This document shows, in pieces, positions 1 to 8,613 of a DNA stretch of 64,000 nt. The stretch lies in NCBI RefSeq assembly GCF_000154825.1, contig NZ_DS560019.1, positions 1,034,501-1,098,500 on the forward strand. The letters are read 5' to 3'. This DNA is from Anaerofustis stercorihominis DSM 17244 (GTDB lineage Bacteria; Bacillota; Clostridia; Eubacteriales; Anaerofustaceae). The position numbers and the translations under genes were made by a program. The first letter of the stretch is position 1, and each line of letters starts with the position of its first letter. The notes under the pieces were generated by a model. That model was not told the DNA's origin, made no database searches, and saw only the letters and a list, made by a program, of their open reading frames with translations.

Positions 1-1226
1 TTGAAATAATCAAGTTTGTCTGATATTATCTTATGTGTTTTTTCTTTAGGTTCACCTCTTTTTATGATATCTTGTCCGTAATTATCTCTTAATTTATCCA
101 TTACCTCTTCGATTTTTTTCATCTTCTCATTTTCAATTTTTTCTTCTATTAAAGAAAGCTGATTTACTTCATCTTTATTGAGCCCGCCTACACTTATTCC
201 AAGAAGTCTTATAGCATCATTGTTCCAAAATTCGTTGAATAGTTTAAATGCTTGTTCGTATATCGTATTGGTCGAGTTAGTAAAATATGGCAGTGTTCTT
301 TGATGTGAATAAGAATGAAATAAATTATTTTTTATGGTTACTGTTATCGTATTTCCTTTTAAATCTTTTCTTCTGAGCCTCGTTCCTACACTGTCGCTTA
401 AAGCAAGAAATACTTTTTTTACTTCATTTATATCTGTCGTGTCATTTTTAAGTGTGGTACTGTTTCCTATTGATTTTGTCTGTCTTGAAATTTCTACTTC
501 ACTTTCATCTATTCCATGAGAATAGTTATATAACATTGTTCCCTGAGCTTTTTTAAAATTACTTATTAAAAATCCCATAGAACATTTATTTAAATCTCCT
601 ATAGTTTTTATTCCCAAACTGTTTAATTTTTCTTTTGTTTTTCTTCCTACCATAAACAGTTCATTGATAGTAAGAGGAAGCATTTTTTCTTCTATTTCTT
701 CGGGAAAGAGAGTGATTACTTTATCGGGCTTTTTTAAATCTCCTGCCATTTTTGCAAGGAGTTTATTATTTGAAATTCCTATGTTAACGGTAAATCCAAG
801 TTCTCTTTTTATCCTTTCTTTTATTTCATATGCAGCTTTGATCGGTTCTCCGAATAATTTTTGGCTGGAGGTATAATCAAGAAAGCATTCGTCTATGGAA
901 TATCTTTCTATTGTATCGGAATATTCACTAAGTAAATCAAATAATTTATTTGAATACATCCTATATATTTTGAAGTTAGGCTTTACTATTAAAAGGTTGG
1001 GACATTTTTTTCTTGCTTCGAATAGACTTTCTCCGGTCCTTACGCCATATTTCTTAGCTTTTTGTGATTTTGCCAGAACTACACCTTTTCTTTTTGCTTC
1101 ATCGCCGCCCACAGCACTTGGGATACTTCTTAGGTCAACCTCTTTATTTCCCATTTTTTTATTATATGCAGCCTGCCATGATAAAAAAGCTGAATTAACA
1201 TCAATATGAAATATAATTCTCCCCAT
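1..1226 (-). CDS. dinB: DNA polymerase IV (Y-family), C-terminus cut by window edge
   Basis: Translesion DNA polymerase that copies past lesions. Reading the minus strand from ATG at 1226 gives a frame open for 408 codons to the window edge with no stop, so the C-terminus lies outside. The N-terminus MGRIIFHIDVNSAFLSWQ carries the first catalytic Asp, and YSIDECFLDYT carries the conserved Asp-Glu of the palm. Later the helix-hairpin-helix type stretch GRKTKEKLNSLGIKTIGDL and the little-finger region follow, as in DinB/UmuC proteins of about 400 residues. An in-frame ATG at 1238 sits directly against AAAGGA, too close to serve well, so 1226 is preferred. No lexA-type operator was recognised upstream. 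Family assignment is firm; DinB versus UmuC-like subfamily is less sure. Confidence 0.9.
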   Translation of the reverse strand, partial: MGRIIFHIDVNSAFLSWQAAYNKKMGNKEVDLRSIPSAVGGDEAKRKGVVLAKSQKAKKYGVRTGESLFEARKKCPNLLIVKPNFKIYRMYSNKLFDLLSEYSDTIERYSIDECFLDYTSSQKLFGEPIKAAYEIKERIKRELGFTVNIGISNNKLLAKMAGDLKKPDKVITLFPEEIEEKMLPLTINELFMVGRKTKEKLNSLGIKTIGDLNKCSMGFLISNFKKAQGTMLYNYSHGIDESEVEISRQTKSIGNSTTLKNDTTDINEVKKVFLALSDSVGTRLRRKDLKGNTITVTIKNNLFHSYSHQRTLPYFTNSTNTIYEQAFKLFNEFWNNDAIRLLGISVGGLNKDEVNQLSLIEEKIENEKMKKIEEVMDKLRDNYGQDIIKRGEPKEKTHKIISDKLDYF

Positions 1227-1358
1227 TTTTTTTAACATTCCTTTCGTATAATAAAAAATATAACATAAAATATAGCAAAAATCAAACATACGTTCTTTAA
1301 TCTGTATGTATTATATAAAATTAACAAAGATTAGTATTGGTTAATATCTATATTTTAG

Positions 1359-1388
1359 TTGACTTAATAATAAGTGCAGTTGTATAAT
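1359..1388 (+). promoter_or_regulatory. Sigma-A promoter of feoAB
   Basis: TTGACT (1359-1364), an 18-bp spacer and a perfect TATAAT (1383-1388), 42 bp before the feoA start. It is the only strong promoter in the gap between dinB and feoA (1239-1429). No convincing Fur or DtxR palindrome was seen over it, although iron repression would be expected for feo. Confidence 0.8.
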
Positions 1389-1429
1389 TTAAAGGTAGCA
1401 AAAGCTAACTGAAATTGGTGAGGGATAAT

Positions 1430-1654
1430 ATGACTTTAGATGAACTGAAGATCGGTCAAAAAGCAATTATTAAAAGTACCGGCGGTGAGCCCGCAATAAG
1501 AAGGAGACTTTTGGATATCGGATTGATTCCGAAGACCAAGGTTTTTATAAGAAAGGTTGCACCTCTTGGTGATCCTATTGAAATAAATTTAAGAGGTTTT
1601 GAACTTACTCTTCGAAAAGATGATGCAAATAAAATAGAAGTTGAGGTGATTTAA
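1430..1654 (+). CDS. feoA: Ferrous iron transport protein A
   Basis: Small SH3-like cytoplasmic partner of FeoB, 74 residues. The start at 1430 is chosen because GTGAGG lies 6 bases upstream; a TTG at 1415 in the same frame would include that ribosome-binding site. Residues include the family pattern LKIGQKAIIK, then RRRLLDIGLIPKTKV and the closing DANKIEVEVI, typical of FeoA. The stop codon is followed immediately by the feoB ATG at 1655, so the two are translationally coupled. No feoC follows. Role in supporting FeoB is from family knowledge. Confidence 0.93.
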   Translation: MTLDELKIGQKAIIKSTGGEPAIRRRLLDIGLIPKTKVFIRKVAPLGDPIEINLRGFELTLRKDDANKIEVEVI

Positions 1655-3664
1655 ATGGAAAAAACCTTTGCTTTAGTGGGTAATCAAAACTGCGGTAAGA
1701 CAACTTTATTTAATGCTTTAACCGGGAGTAATGCACATGTAGGTAATTTCCCGGGGGTAACTGTAGATAAAAAAGAAGGACCTATAAAAGGTCATGAAAA
1801 TATAAATTTGGTAGACCTTCCCGGTATATATTCACTTTCTCCGTATACGAGTGAGGAAGTCGTAACCAGAGACTTTTTAATGAAAGATAAGCCGGATCTG
1901 ATTATAAATATAATCGATGCAACCAATATAGAAAGAAATCTATATTTAACTTTACAATTACTAGAACTTAATATTCCCATGGTAATCGCACTTAGTATGA
2001 TGGACGAGGTTATTGCCTGCGGAAACAGTATCGATATTGATAAAATAGCAGATACTCTGAATGTAGACTGCATACCCATTCAAGCAGCAAAAAATCAGGG
2101 TACGGAAGAGTTGGTTGCCGTAGCGGAAGATTTGATTACAGAAAATTCTTTTAGAGGCAAGATCGACTTTTGTAGCGGATATATACATAAGGCAATTCAT
2201 TCAATATCTCATATAATAGAAGCTAATGCGGAAGAAAAACATCTTCCAGTCAGGTTTTGTGTTTCTAAAATAGTAGAGGGTGATACTCTGCTTGAAGAAC
2301 AGCTTGAACTTAGTGAAGCGGATAAAGATATAATAGGGCATATCGTTCAAGAAATGGAAGATTCCGTAGGTTTGGACAGAGAAGCGGCAATTGCGGAAAT
2401 GAGATATGAATATATTGAAACACTATGTAAAGACAGCGTACATAAAATAGCACATACCAAAGAACATATACAAAGCGTTAAGATAGATACTGTTCTTACA
2501 AATAAATATTTTGCTCTGCCTATTTTTATACTTATTATGGGGGCGATCTTTTATTTGACATTCGGTGTTATTGGCGCATTTTTAAGCGATGCTTTTGAAT
2601 TGTTGTTGGAAAATTTTAAGTTGGTTCTCGATATGGGGCTTACGGCACTTAAAATAAATCCTACACTTCATTCTTTGGTTACGGACGGGATTTACAGTGG
2701 TGTATCCATAGTATTATCTTTCCTTCCGATAATCGTAACATTATTCTTCTTTTTATCTCTTCTTGAGGACAGCGGATATATGGCAAGGATTGCGTTTATA
2801 ATGGACAAGCCTCTCAGAAGGATAGGTCTTAGCGGAAAGAGTTTTGTTCCTATGCTTATAGGTTTCGGATGTTCCGTTCCGGGTATAATGGCAACAAGAA
2901 CTCTTAACAGTTCCAGAGACAGGAAGATGACGGTACTGCTTACTCCTTTTATGTCATGCAGTGCGAAACTTCCTATATATACTGTTTTTGCGGCAGCTTT
3001 TTTCAATGATAATCTGCCTTTGGTAATGATTTGTTTTTATCTGCTTGGTATATTTACCGCGGTATTATCCGGTTTTTTGCTTAAGAATAGTATTTTTAAA
3101 GGAGAGGCTATGCCTTTTGTTATGGAACTTCCTCCTTATAGACTACCTTCGATCAAGTCACTGACAAGGCTTAGCTATGAAAAAGCGAAAGATTTTATCA
3201 CTAAGGCCTTTACGATTATTTTTGTAGCAAGTGTACTTATTTGGTTCTTGGAAAACTTTGACTTTAGGTTTAATATGGTCGCAAATCCGGCGTCAAGTAT
3301 GCTGGCGTCAATAGGAACATATTTGGCAGTGATATTCAAGCCTCTCGGGTTTGGTGAGTGGAAGTTTGTTACGGCGTTAATTGCAGGGTTCAGTGCAAAA
3401 GAGGTAGTTGTAAGTACTTTGGCTATTTTGACGGGAAGTACATTAAATACGCTTCCTGCGGTATTGTCATCAATGCTTAGTCTTCCTGCCGCGATATCAT
3501 TTTTAACATTTACACTTTTGTATATGCCTTGTGCGGCGGCATTTGCGGCGGCAAAAAGAGAAATAGGTTCTTTTAAAGGGGCAATATTCACTGCAATGTA
3601 CCAAACGGGAATAGCATATGTAATGGCATTTATAGTTTATAACATCGCGAAATTAATTTTATAG
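1655..3664 (+). CDS. feoB: Ferrous iron transport protein B
   Basis: Membrane Fe(II) transporter with an N-terminal G domain, 669 residues. G1 is GNQNCGKT (residues 9-16), G2 region GNFPGVTVDKKEG (30-42), G3 DLPG (54-57). The usual G4 motif NMMD reads SMMD here (Ser114 where the family usually has Asn), a single-base difference from Asn. A helical linker occupies about 165-270. The membrane part has two Gate repeats, with the conserved GFGCSVPGIMATRTL in the first and AGFSAKEVVVSTLA in the second. Length is normal for clostridial FeoB. Coupled to feoA and closed by a terminator at 3678. Confidence 0.95.
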   Translation: MEKTFALVGNQNCGKTTLFNALTGSNAHVGNFPGVTVDKKEGPIKGHENINLVDLPGIYSLSPYTSEEVVTRDFLMKDKPDLIINIIDATNIERNLYLTLQLLELNIPMVIALSMMDEVIACGNSIDIDKIADTLNVDCIPIQAAKNQGTEELVAVAEDLITENSFRGKIDFCSGYIHKAIHSISHIIEANAEEKHLPVRFCVSKIVEGDTLLEEQLELSEADKDIIGHIVQEMEDSVGLDREAAIAEMRYEYIETLCKDSVHKIAHTKEHIQSVKIDTVLTNKYFALPIFILIMGAIFYLTFGVIGAFLSDAFELLLENFKLVLDMGLTALKINPTLHSLVTDGIYSGVSIVLSFLPIIVTLFFFLSLLEDSGYMARIAFIMDKPLRRIGLSGKSFVPMLIGFGCSVPGIMATRTLNSSRDRKMTVLLTPFMSCSAKLPIYTVFAAAFFNDNLPLVMICFYLLGIFTAVLSGFLLKNSIFKGEAMPFVMELPPYRLPSIKSLTRLSYEKAKDFITKAFTIIFVASVLIWFLENFDFRFNMVANPASSMLASIGTYLAVIFKPLGFGEWKFVTALIAGFSAKEVVVSTLAILTGSTLNTLPAVLSSMLSLPAAISFLTFTLLYMPCAAAFAAAKREIGSFKGAIFTAMYQTGIAYVMAFIVYNIAKLIL

Positions 3665-3677
3665 AATATATTAAAAA

Positions 3678-3712
3678 GGAGATGAAATGAATAAATTTTA
3701 TCTCTTTTTTTA
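3678..3712 (+). terminator. Terminator of feoAB
   Basis: GGAGATGAAAT pairs with ATTTTATCTC across a short A/T loop (one bulge), followed by seven T residues, 14 bp after the feoB stop. Confidence 0.75.
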
Positions 3713-3720
3713 TTGTTTGT

Positions 3721-3761
3721 TAGGGGCACTACGCCTCACTGCGTGAGATACCGCGCCCCTA
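3721..3761. repeat. 41-bp nested-hairpin repeat, copy 1
   Basis: The outer stem is TAGGGGC (3721-3727) with GCCCCTA (3755-3761). The inner stem is CTCAC (3735-3739) with GTGAG (3743-3747), loop TGC. Between the stems lie ACTACGC on the left and ATACCGC on the right. The second copy, at 26454-26494, has the same length and layout but different bases in both stems, each change compensated. Not a simple terminator: one already precedes it at 3678 and no T run follows. Confidence 0.7.
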
Positions 3762-3920
3762 ATAAACTCTTTATATCTTAATTTGTTTAATAATGCGAAT
3801 TTATTATTCTTTAATCTTTTTTATTCAAAATTATTACGCTTTTTATCAAACAATAAAATAATCTATAAAAGTTTTAAAAACAGTAAAAACACCTAAAAAA
3901 ACTATAAAAAGGTGTACTTT

Positions 3921-3949
3921 TTGTAACTTGGATAAAAAATCTGTAATAT
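3921..3949 (+). promoter_or_regulatory. Candidate promoter in the 340-bp AT-rich gap before the LRR gene
   Basis: TTGTAA (3921-3926), 17-bp spacer, TAATAT (3944-3949). It would give a leader of about 145 nt before the start at 4103. The remainder of 3762-4102 is A/T-rich with no other structure I can support. Match to consensus is modest. Confidence 0.4.
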
Positions 3950-4102
3950 ATGGATTTTATTACAAATAATCTTTTATATGTAATAATAATATATCAATAT
4001 ATGTGATTTCTAATATTATTACAATACATTTTAAATATAACATAAATGTCACAAAAAGTACGATTATTGATATTATTGTCGAAAAATAAAGGGGAGTTAG
4101 AA

Positions 4103-6082
4103 ATGAAGAGCAAGAGACTTTTAGCGGTAATGCTGAGCGGGTTTATGGTGTTAGGAAGCATGACACCTGTGTTTGCCGAAGAAGTAAAGAATGAAAACAC
4201 GAATGATAATGCTGTAGTAAGCGAAGAACAACAGGTAACTGACGTAAATAACAGTGAGGAAGTCAAAGATAACGAAAAAGCTGTTATAACAAATAAAGAT
4301 AAAACCGCAGAAGATGAAAAGAAATCTGATGAAAGTACTTCTTCAAATGAGACTTCAAAATCTGTTAAGTCGACTTCAAAGACAGCCAAAGCTGTTGTAG
4401 AAAATAAAACAGATGAAACAACCGGACTTGAGTTCAGTTATGATGAGGATACAAATAAAGCTACGATTACCGGTATCGGGTCTTTTTCCGGTGATGTCCT
4501 TGAAATCCCAAAGAAGGTAAAGGCTTCCGATACGGGAGAATATGAAGTAACGGCTATAGGTGAAGCGGCTTTCTCTGGCGAAAGTCTTACAAGTGTTGAA
4601 ATCCCGAATAACGTTATATCTATAGGGGCGTCTGCATTTAATAATTGTACAAGCTTAACTGCATGTACTTTTGAAAAAGGCAGCAAGTTAACATCTATAT
4701 CTATTTACACATTTTATAATTGTAACAAACTGGAAGAAATTATTATACCAAATTCAGTGATGGGAATATCATACTATGCTTTTTCATTGTGTTCATCATT
4801 AACTAAATGTATTTTTGAAAAAGATAGTTCTTTAAGGGCTATAACTGAACATGCATTTGAAGGTTCGGGGCTAAAAAGTATTGAAATACCTAAGTCTGTT
4901 ATATCACTAGAGTCTAATGTATTTAAAGATTGTACAGACTTGACTTCATGTACATTTGAAAACGGAATTAATTTAACTGAAATTAAAGAAAGCACATTTG
5001 AAAATTCGGGACTTAATAGTTTTAAAATACCGAAAACTGTTGAGACGATTCAGAGTGATGTCTTTAAGGACTGTACTAATTTAACTTCTATTGACAGTGA
5101 AGAGGGAAGTGTTTTGAAAGATATATATGACTGTGTATGTGGAGATACAAATTTAAAGACTATAAGACTTACAAGTGATATTCTTAATGCTGTAAATATC
5201 GGATATTTAAATGACACTGGTGACTTTATTCATGGGGTGAAATTTATCGGACACAGCGGGAATATTGATGATGATCCCAGTCCATTATATAGATGGTTTA
5301 GGTCAGGGAAAGATGATGGTGACGGTTCATGGGAATTTTCAAGCGAAGGTGTATGTCACGGAACCAGCGAAGTTACCGAAACTAAGGTCGAGCCTACGTG
5401 TGCAAACGCGGGAAGCATCACTTACTCTGCGGGAACTTGTGCATGCGGGAATGAAGTAAGCGATGAAGTTACATTAGAAATTCCTGCAACGGGAAATCAT
5501 ACATTTGATAAAACTGTGGTAGATAAAACTGCAACTTGTTCCGAAAAGGGTAAAGAGCATAAAATATGCAGTGTATGCAATGATATCGACTATGATTCAT
5601 ATAAGGATATAGATATGATACCTCATATATTTGATAAAACAGTCGTTGATAAAGCTGCAACATGTGCTGAAGAAGGAAGCAATCATGTGGAATGCAGTGT
5701 ATGTAACACTAAAAAAGAAAACTCAGATGAAACGATAGGAGTTATCCCTCATAAATTTGATAAAGAAGTGGTAGACAAAGAAGCTACATATACAGAAGAA
5801 GGAAGTAAGCATACGGAATGCAGGGTTTGCGGGACTAAAAAAGAAGGTTCTGATGTCGTTATCCAAAAATTAGTTAAAAAGGATGAAAGTAATAACAATA
5901 ATAACAACGGTGACTCCACATCAAATGGAAGTACCGTTACAAATACAGGAAGTGATAAGACATCTGTAAATAATCCTCAGACTTCTGATGAAATGAATAT
6001 GGTTTTATACGTCCTATTGGGACTTGTGTCTTTGGGTGCAGTAGGGACCGTAGGATATAAAATCAAGAAAAGGAATATTTAA
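4103..6082 (+). CDS. Secreted BspA-type leucine-rich-repeat surface protein with sortase signal
   Basis: 659 residues from ATG 4103, chosen because GGGGAG lies 6 bases upstream and a signal peptide follows at once (MKSKRLLAVMLSGFMVLG, cleavage near VFA-EE). Residues about 25-110 are a charged, low-complexity linker. About 115-400 hold LRR_5 (BspA/Treponema type) repeats of the form LTSVEIPNNVISIGASAF. About 410-600 hold four Cys-rich repeats with CxxC or CxC pairs, three of them starting H-x-FDKxVVDK. The C-terminus has NPQTSD, a hydrophobic helix and the tail KIKKRN, a cell-wall sorting signal of the sortase B type. A class B sortase lies at 18771. Likely adhesin or host-interaction protein; ligand unknown. 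Confidence 0.85.
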   Translation: MKSKRLLAVMLSGFMVLGSMTPVFAEEVKNENTNDNAVVSEEQQVTDVNNSEEVKDNEKAVITNKDKTAEDEKKSDESTSSNETSKSVKSTSKTAKAVVENKTDETTGLEFSYDEDTNKATITGIGSFSGDVLEIPKKVKASDTGEYEVTAIGEAAFSGESLTSVEIPNNVISIGASAFNNCTSLTACTFEKGSKLTSISIYTFYNCNKLEEIIIPNSVMGISYYAFSLCSSLTKCIFEKDSSLRAITEHAFEGSGLKSIEIPKSVISLESNVFKDCTDLTSCTFENGINLTEIKESTFENSGLNSFKIPKTVETIQSDVFKDCTNLTSIDSEEGSVLKDIYDCVCGDTNLKTIRLTSDILNAVNIGYLNDTGDFIHGVKFIGHSGNIDDDPSPLYRWFRSGKDDGDGSWEFSSEGVCHGTSEVTETKVEPTCANAGSITYSAGTCACGNEVSDEVTLEIPATGNHTFDKTVVDKTATCSEKGKEHKICSVCNDIDYDSYKDIDMIPHIFDKTVVDKAATCAEEGSNHVECSVCNTKKENSDETIGVIPHKFDKEVVDKEATYTEEGSKHTECRVCGTKKEGSDVVIQKLVKKDESNNNNNNGDSTSNGSTVTNTGSDKTSVNNPQTSDEMNMVLYVLLGLVSLGAVGTVGYKIKKRNI

Positions 6083-6301
6083 TTAGTTTGTATTAAAAAT
6101 AAAAATATTGATTGAAAATAAAATATACAATGACCTTGAGGATAAAAATTTTCAGATAGTTTTTATTCAATATAAGATGAAAATAGATAATTAATCAGAT
6201 AAAAATATAAAAGAAATATTCAATCAACTTAGGTAAAAAAATATATCTGAGTTAGGAATATAAAAATAAATATGTACATATTTATTAAAAAAAGTTACCC
6301 G

Positions 6302-6327
6302 GATGATTTCACTCAGCAGAAATCATC
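6302..6327. other. Hairpin in the gap after the LRR gene
   Basis: GATGATTTC (6302-6310) pairs perfectly with GAAATCATC (6319-6327) over an 8-base loop. No T run follows, so it is not a plain terminator; GTTACCC before it and GGTAAG after it could extend pairing. The rest of the gap 6083-6363 is A/T-rich and shows nothing else. Confidence 0.45.
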
Positions 6328-6363
6328 TTGATATAAAGGTAAGATTTAAAACACCAATACTAA

Positions 6364-6392
6364 AAAAGACCCTACCCCGATGGGTCTTTTTT
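6364..6392 (+). terminator. Intrinsic terminator before the hydrolase gene
   Basis: AAAAGACCC (6364-6372), 9-base loop, GGGTCTTTT (6382-6390) and continuing T residues. It is the likely end of the LRR transcript, about 280 bp after its stop. Confidence 0.85.
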
Positions 6393-6474
6393 AGTTCGAT
6401 GTTTGTTAAAATTTATAATTTATGGTATAATTATTAGCTGAAAATAGAAAAAATCCCTAGCACGAGGTTTACAT

Positions 6475-8097
6475 ATGAAATCGAAACTAAAGTCCAAATT
6501 GAATATATTGCTAATAATATTGATAGGAATATTTGTGGTTGGATGTCTTGCTCAGGTATATTCGACGAATACCTTTTATAAAATGGATAAAGTCAATTAC
6601 TATAATATCGATGAGTTAAAAATATCTGCAAAATATCACCGCGGAACTAAAGACATGGGTGTATTTATTGTCAATGATTTAAATCAAAATGCGAAAGATA
6701 CATGGTTTATGGTAGAAGAGTTTGCAAAACTCGGATATCATGTATATGTCTTTGATTTGCCGAGTCAGGGACATACAAAAGGCAGCGTTGAGTTTGGATA
6801 TAAACAAAGTGAATATCTTGCAGAACAGTATTATACCGGAGTAGTTGCTTTTTCTCAGCTTGCAAAATTAAATGAAGAAAATATACATATTATCGCAAGC
6901 GGTGTTTCTGCGAGAACGGCTCTTCAAACCGCGACAAAAGGATTTTTTGATCCAAAAGATTTAACACTTATTTCAACACAAACAAATATTTTAGATAAAC
7001 TTGATTTGGATGTAATTAACTTCGTTAAAGAAGAAGATGTTAAATTCATGAAGGATTTGAGTGCGTCAAATCCGGGAGAAAATATACATTTGATTACTTC
7101 TAACTTAAATAATAAATCCAGTGTAGCAGAAAATGAAGCTCTGAAACAAAGGCTTGAACAGGGTTCAACAGGTGCTGTCAATGAGAATGAAGTCACTCTT
7201 TCCGTTGTAAAAAATGTTCTTCCTATAAATGAAATTGAAAATAAAAGTGTTATTGACGAAACCGTAAGTTATATAGCATCAAGAGACGGATATCAATATA
7301 TGCCAAATATGTTTTTGACAGTAAAAAGTTTTATGAGTGTATTCTTGAGCCTATTGGCACTTGCGATTATAATTCTTGCTTATAAAATCAAAGGTAAAGA
7401 TTATTATAAAGAAAAAGGAAGTATTCCTTTCAATAAGGAATTTGTGATATCTAAACTTCTTGCAGTATTGCCTGCGGGCATCTTGGTATTCCTTCTTCCA
7501 GTTGCAATATACTTTTTGGCTAGTCCTATTATTGCCGTTCCGTATTTTGTTCTTGTTAAAATATCATTGATATCATGTTATGGAATAGTAATATTTTATT
7601 TATACTATAGGACTACGATTGCAAATGATATAGGAAGTCAAATATTTTATAAGGATCCTAAGGATAATGTAAAAGGCGGATTAGTTGTTACGGGATTGGT
7701 TCTTGTAATGTTATATCTGCTTTCCGTGTCGGGAAATAATATAGTCTTTAATGTATTCTCAATGAAGACACTTTGGCTTATAGTATTTAGTATATTTGCT
7801 TATTTTATATTTTATATAGAAGAGAGAGAAAAAGAAGTTATGATCGCTTCCCAGCTTCAAAGATTTATGATGTCATCATTCAACTTTTTGGTCATTTTGA
7901 TAGTTGCCATAATACTTTTGATTATGGGACAATTTGTTTTGGCACTTGATTTTGTGGGGCTTGGATTTGACATTGTATTTGTGCTTGCTGTAGGAAAACT
8001 TTTAAAAGCCGTTAATTCTCCTACAAGGTTCAATGCATTGGTTCAGTCGGCCATCCTTTGCGGACTTATGTTAGCTCAAACAGTTTTATTTTTCTAA
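6475..8097 (+). CDS. Membrane protein with alpha/beta-hydrolase-like N-terminal domain
   Basis: 540 residues, ATG preceded by GAGG at 7 bases. A membrane anchor covers about 10-30. Residues about 45-270 resemble an alpha/beta hydrolase: TWFMVEEFAKLGYHVYVFDLPSQGHTKG matches the strand-turn before the nucleophile elbow (described in parts), and HIIASGVSARTAL sits where GxSxG is expected but ends in Arg rather than Gly. The second half (about 280-540) contains roughly eight to nine hydrophobic helices of no recognised family. Activity is therefore uncertain. It stands alone between two terminators. I do not recognise a named gene. Confidence 0.6.
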   Translation: MKSKLKSKLNILLIILIGIFVVGCLAQVYSTNTFYKMDKVNYYNIDELKISAKYHRGTKDMGVFIVNDLNQNAKDTWFMVEEFAKLGYHVYVFDLPSQGHTKGSVEFGYKQSEYLAEQYYTGVVAFSQLAKLNEENIHIIASGVSARTALQTATKGFFDPKDLTLISTQTNILDKLDLDVINFVKEEDVKFMKDLSASNPGENIHLITSNLNNKSSVAENEALKQRLEQGSTGAVNENEVTLSVVKNVLPINEIENKSVIDETVSYIASRDGYQYMPNMFLTVKSFMSVFLSLLALAIIILAYKIKGKDYYKEKGSIPFNKEFVISKLLAVLPAGILVFLLPVAIYFLASPIIAVPYFVLVKISLISCYGIVIFYLYYRTTIANDIGSQIFYKDPKDNVKGGLVVTGLVLVMLYLLSVSGNNIVFNVFSMKTLWLIVFSIFAYFIFYIEEREKEVMIASQLQRFMMSSFNFLVILIVAIILLIMGQFVLALDFVGLGFDIVFVLAVGKLLKAVNSPTRFNALVQSAILCGLMLAQTVLFF

Positions 8098-8108
8098 TAA
8101 AAGATTTA

Positions 8109-8137
8109 AATGCTGTCGTATGGCAGCATTTTTTTTA
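8109..8137 (+). terminator. Terminator of the hydrolase-like gene
   Basis: AATGCTG (8109-8115) pairs with CAGCATT (8124-8130) and is followed by eight T residues. Confidence 0.88.
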
Positions 8138-8230
8138 TATAAAATTTGTAGAATTTTCTTAATGATACTGAGTATTATTAAGATGTGATTTTTAATGATT
8201 TATTAATATTTTTTATCTGATTTGGATAAA

Positions 8231-8289
8231 AAAGTATTTACTTTAAATTAAATTAAGTATATAATACGTAAATACTTTGAATATCAAAG
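8231..8289 (+). promoter_or_regulatory. acpP promoter with 11-bp dyad and FabT-like box
   Basis: TTTACT (8237-8242), 17-bp spacer and TATAAT (8260-8265). A perfect inverted repeat, AAAGTATTTAC (8231-8241) and GTAAATACTTT (8268-8278), brackets the promoter. Overlapping its right arm is CTTTGA-ATA-TCAAAG (8275-8289), the TTTGA-N3-TCAAA pattern of FabT operators, placed at the likely start of transcription. Binding by a FabT-like MarR protein is inferred; no fabT lies in the window. Confidence 0.7.
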
Positions 8290-8309
8290 AATTTAGGAGG
8301 ACTATATTT

Positions 8310-8537
8310 ATGTTAGAAGATATTAAAAAAGTGTTGGTAGATGCATTGGATATTGATGAAAATCTTATTACTCCTGATGCGAGATTAAAAGAAGATTTAG
8401 ATATCGACTCACTTGCAGCAGTGGAATTATCATTAGAACTTGAAACTGAATTCGACGTTCAAATCGAAGACGAAGAATTGGAAAAATTAGTAACAGTACA
8501 AGATATTATTGATATAATAAAAGAAAAACAAGCATAG
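8310..8537 (+). CDS. acpP: Acyl carrier protein
   Basis: 75-residue carrier that holds growing acyl chains on phosphopantetheine. The attachment Ser is S34 in DIDSLAAVELSLELE, flanked by the acidic helices normal for ACP. Start 8310 is set by AGGAGG 9 bases upstream. It has its own promoter and terminator, and the accB-fabZ genes begin 204 bp downstream, so it is the first unit of the fatty acid locus but separately controlled. Confidence 0.96.
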   Translation: MLEDIKKVLVDALDIDENLITPDARLKEDLDIDSLAAVELSLELETEFDVQIEDEELEKLVTVQDIIDIIKEKQA

Positions 8538-8562
8538 ATTACATATTTTTAAACTTTAAGCG

Positions 8563-8592
8563 GGCTTATATTAAGCCCTTTTATATTTTTTA
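8563..8592 (+). terminator. Terminator of acpP
   Basis: GGGCTT (8563-8568) pairs with AAGCCC (8574-8579) over TATAT-like loop bases, followed by a T-rich run interrupted by single A residues. Confidence 0.8.
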
Positions 8593-8613
8593 TACGAATT
8601 TATACAATTTATT

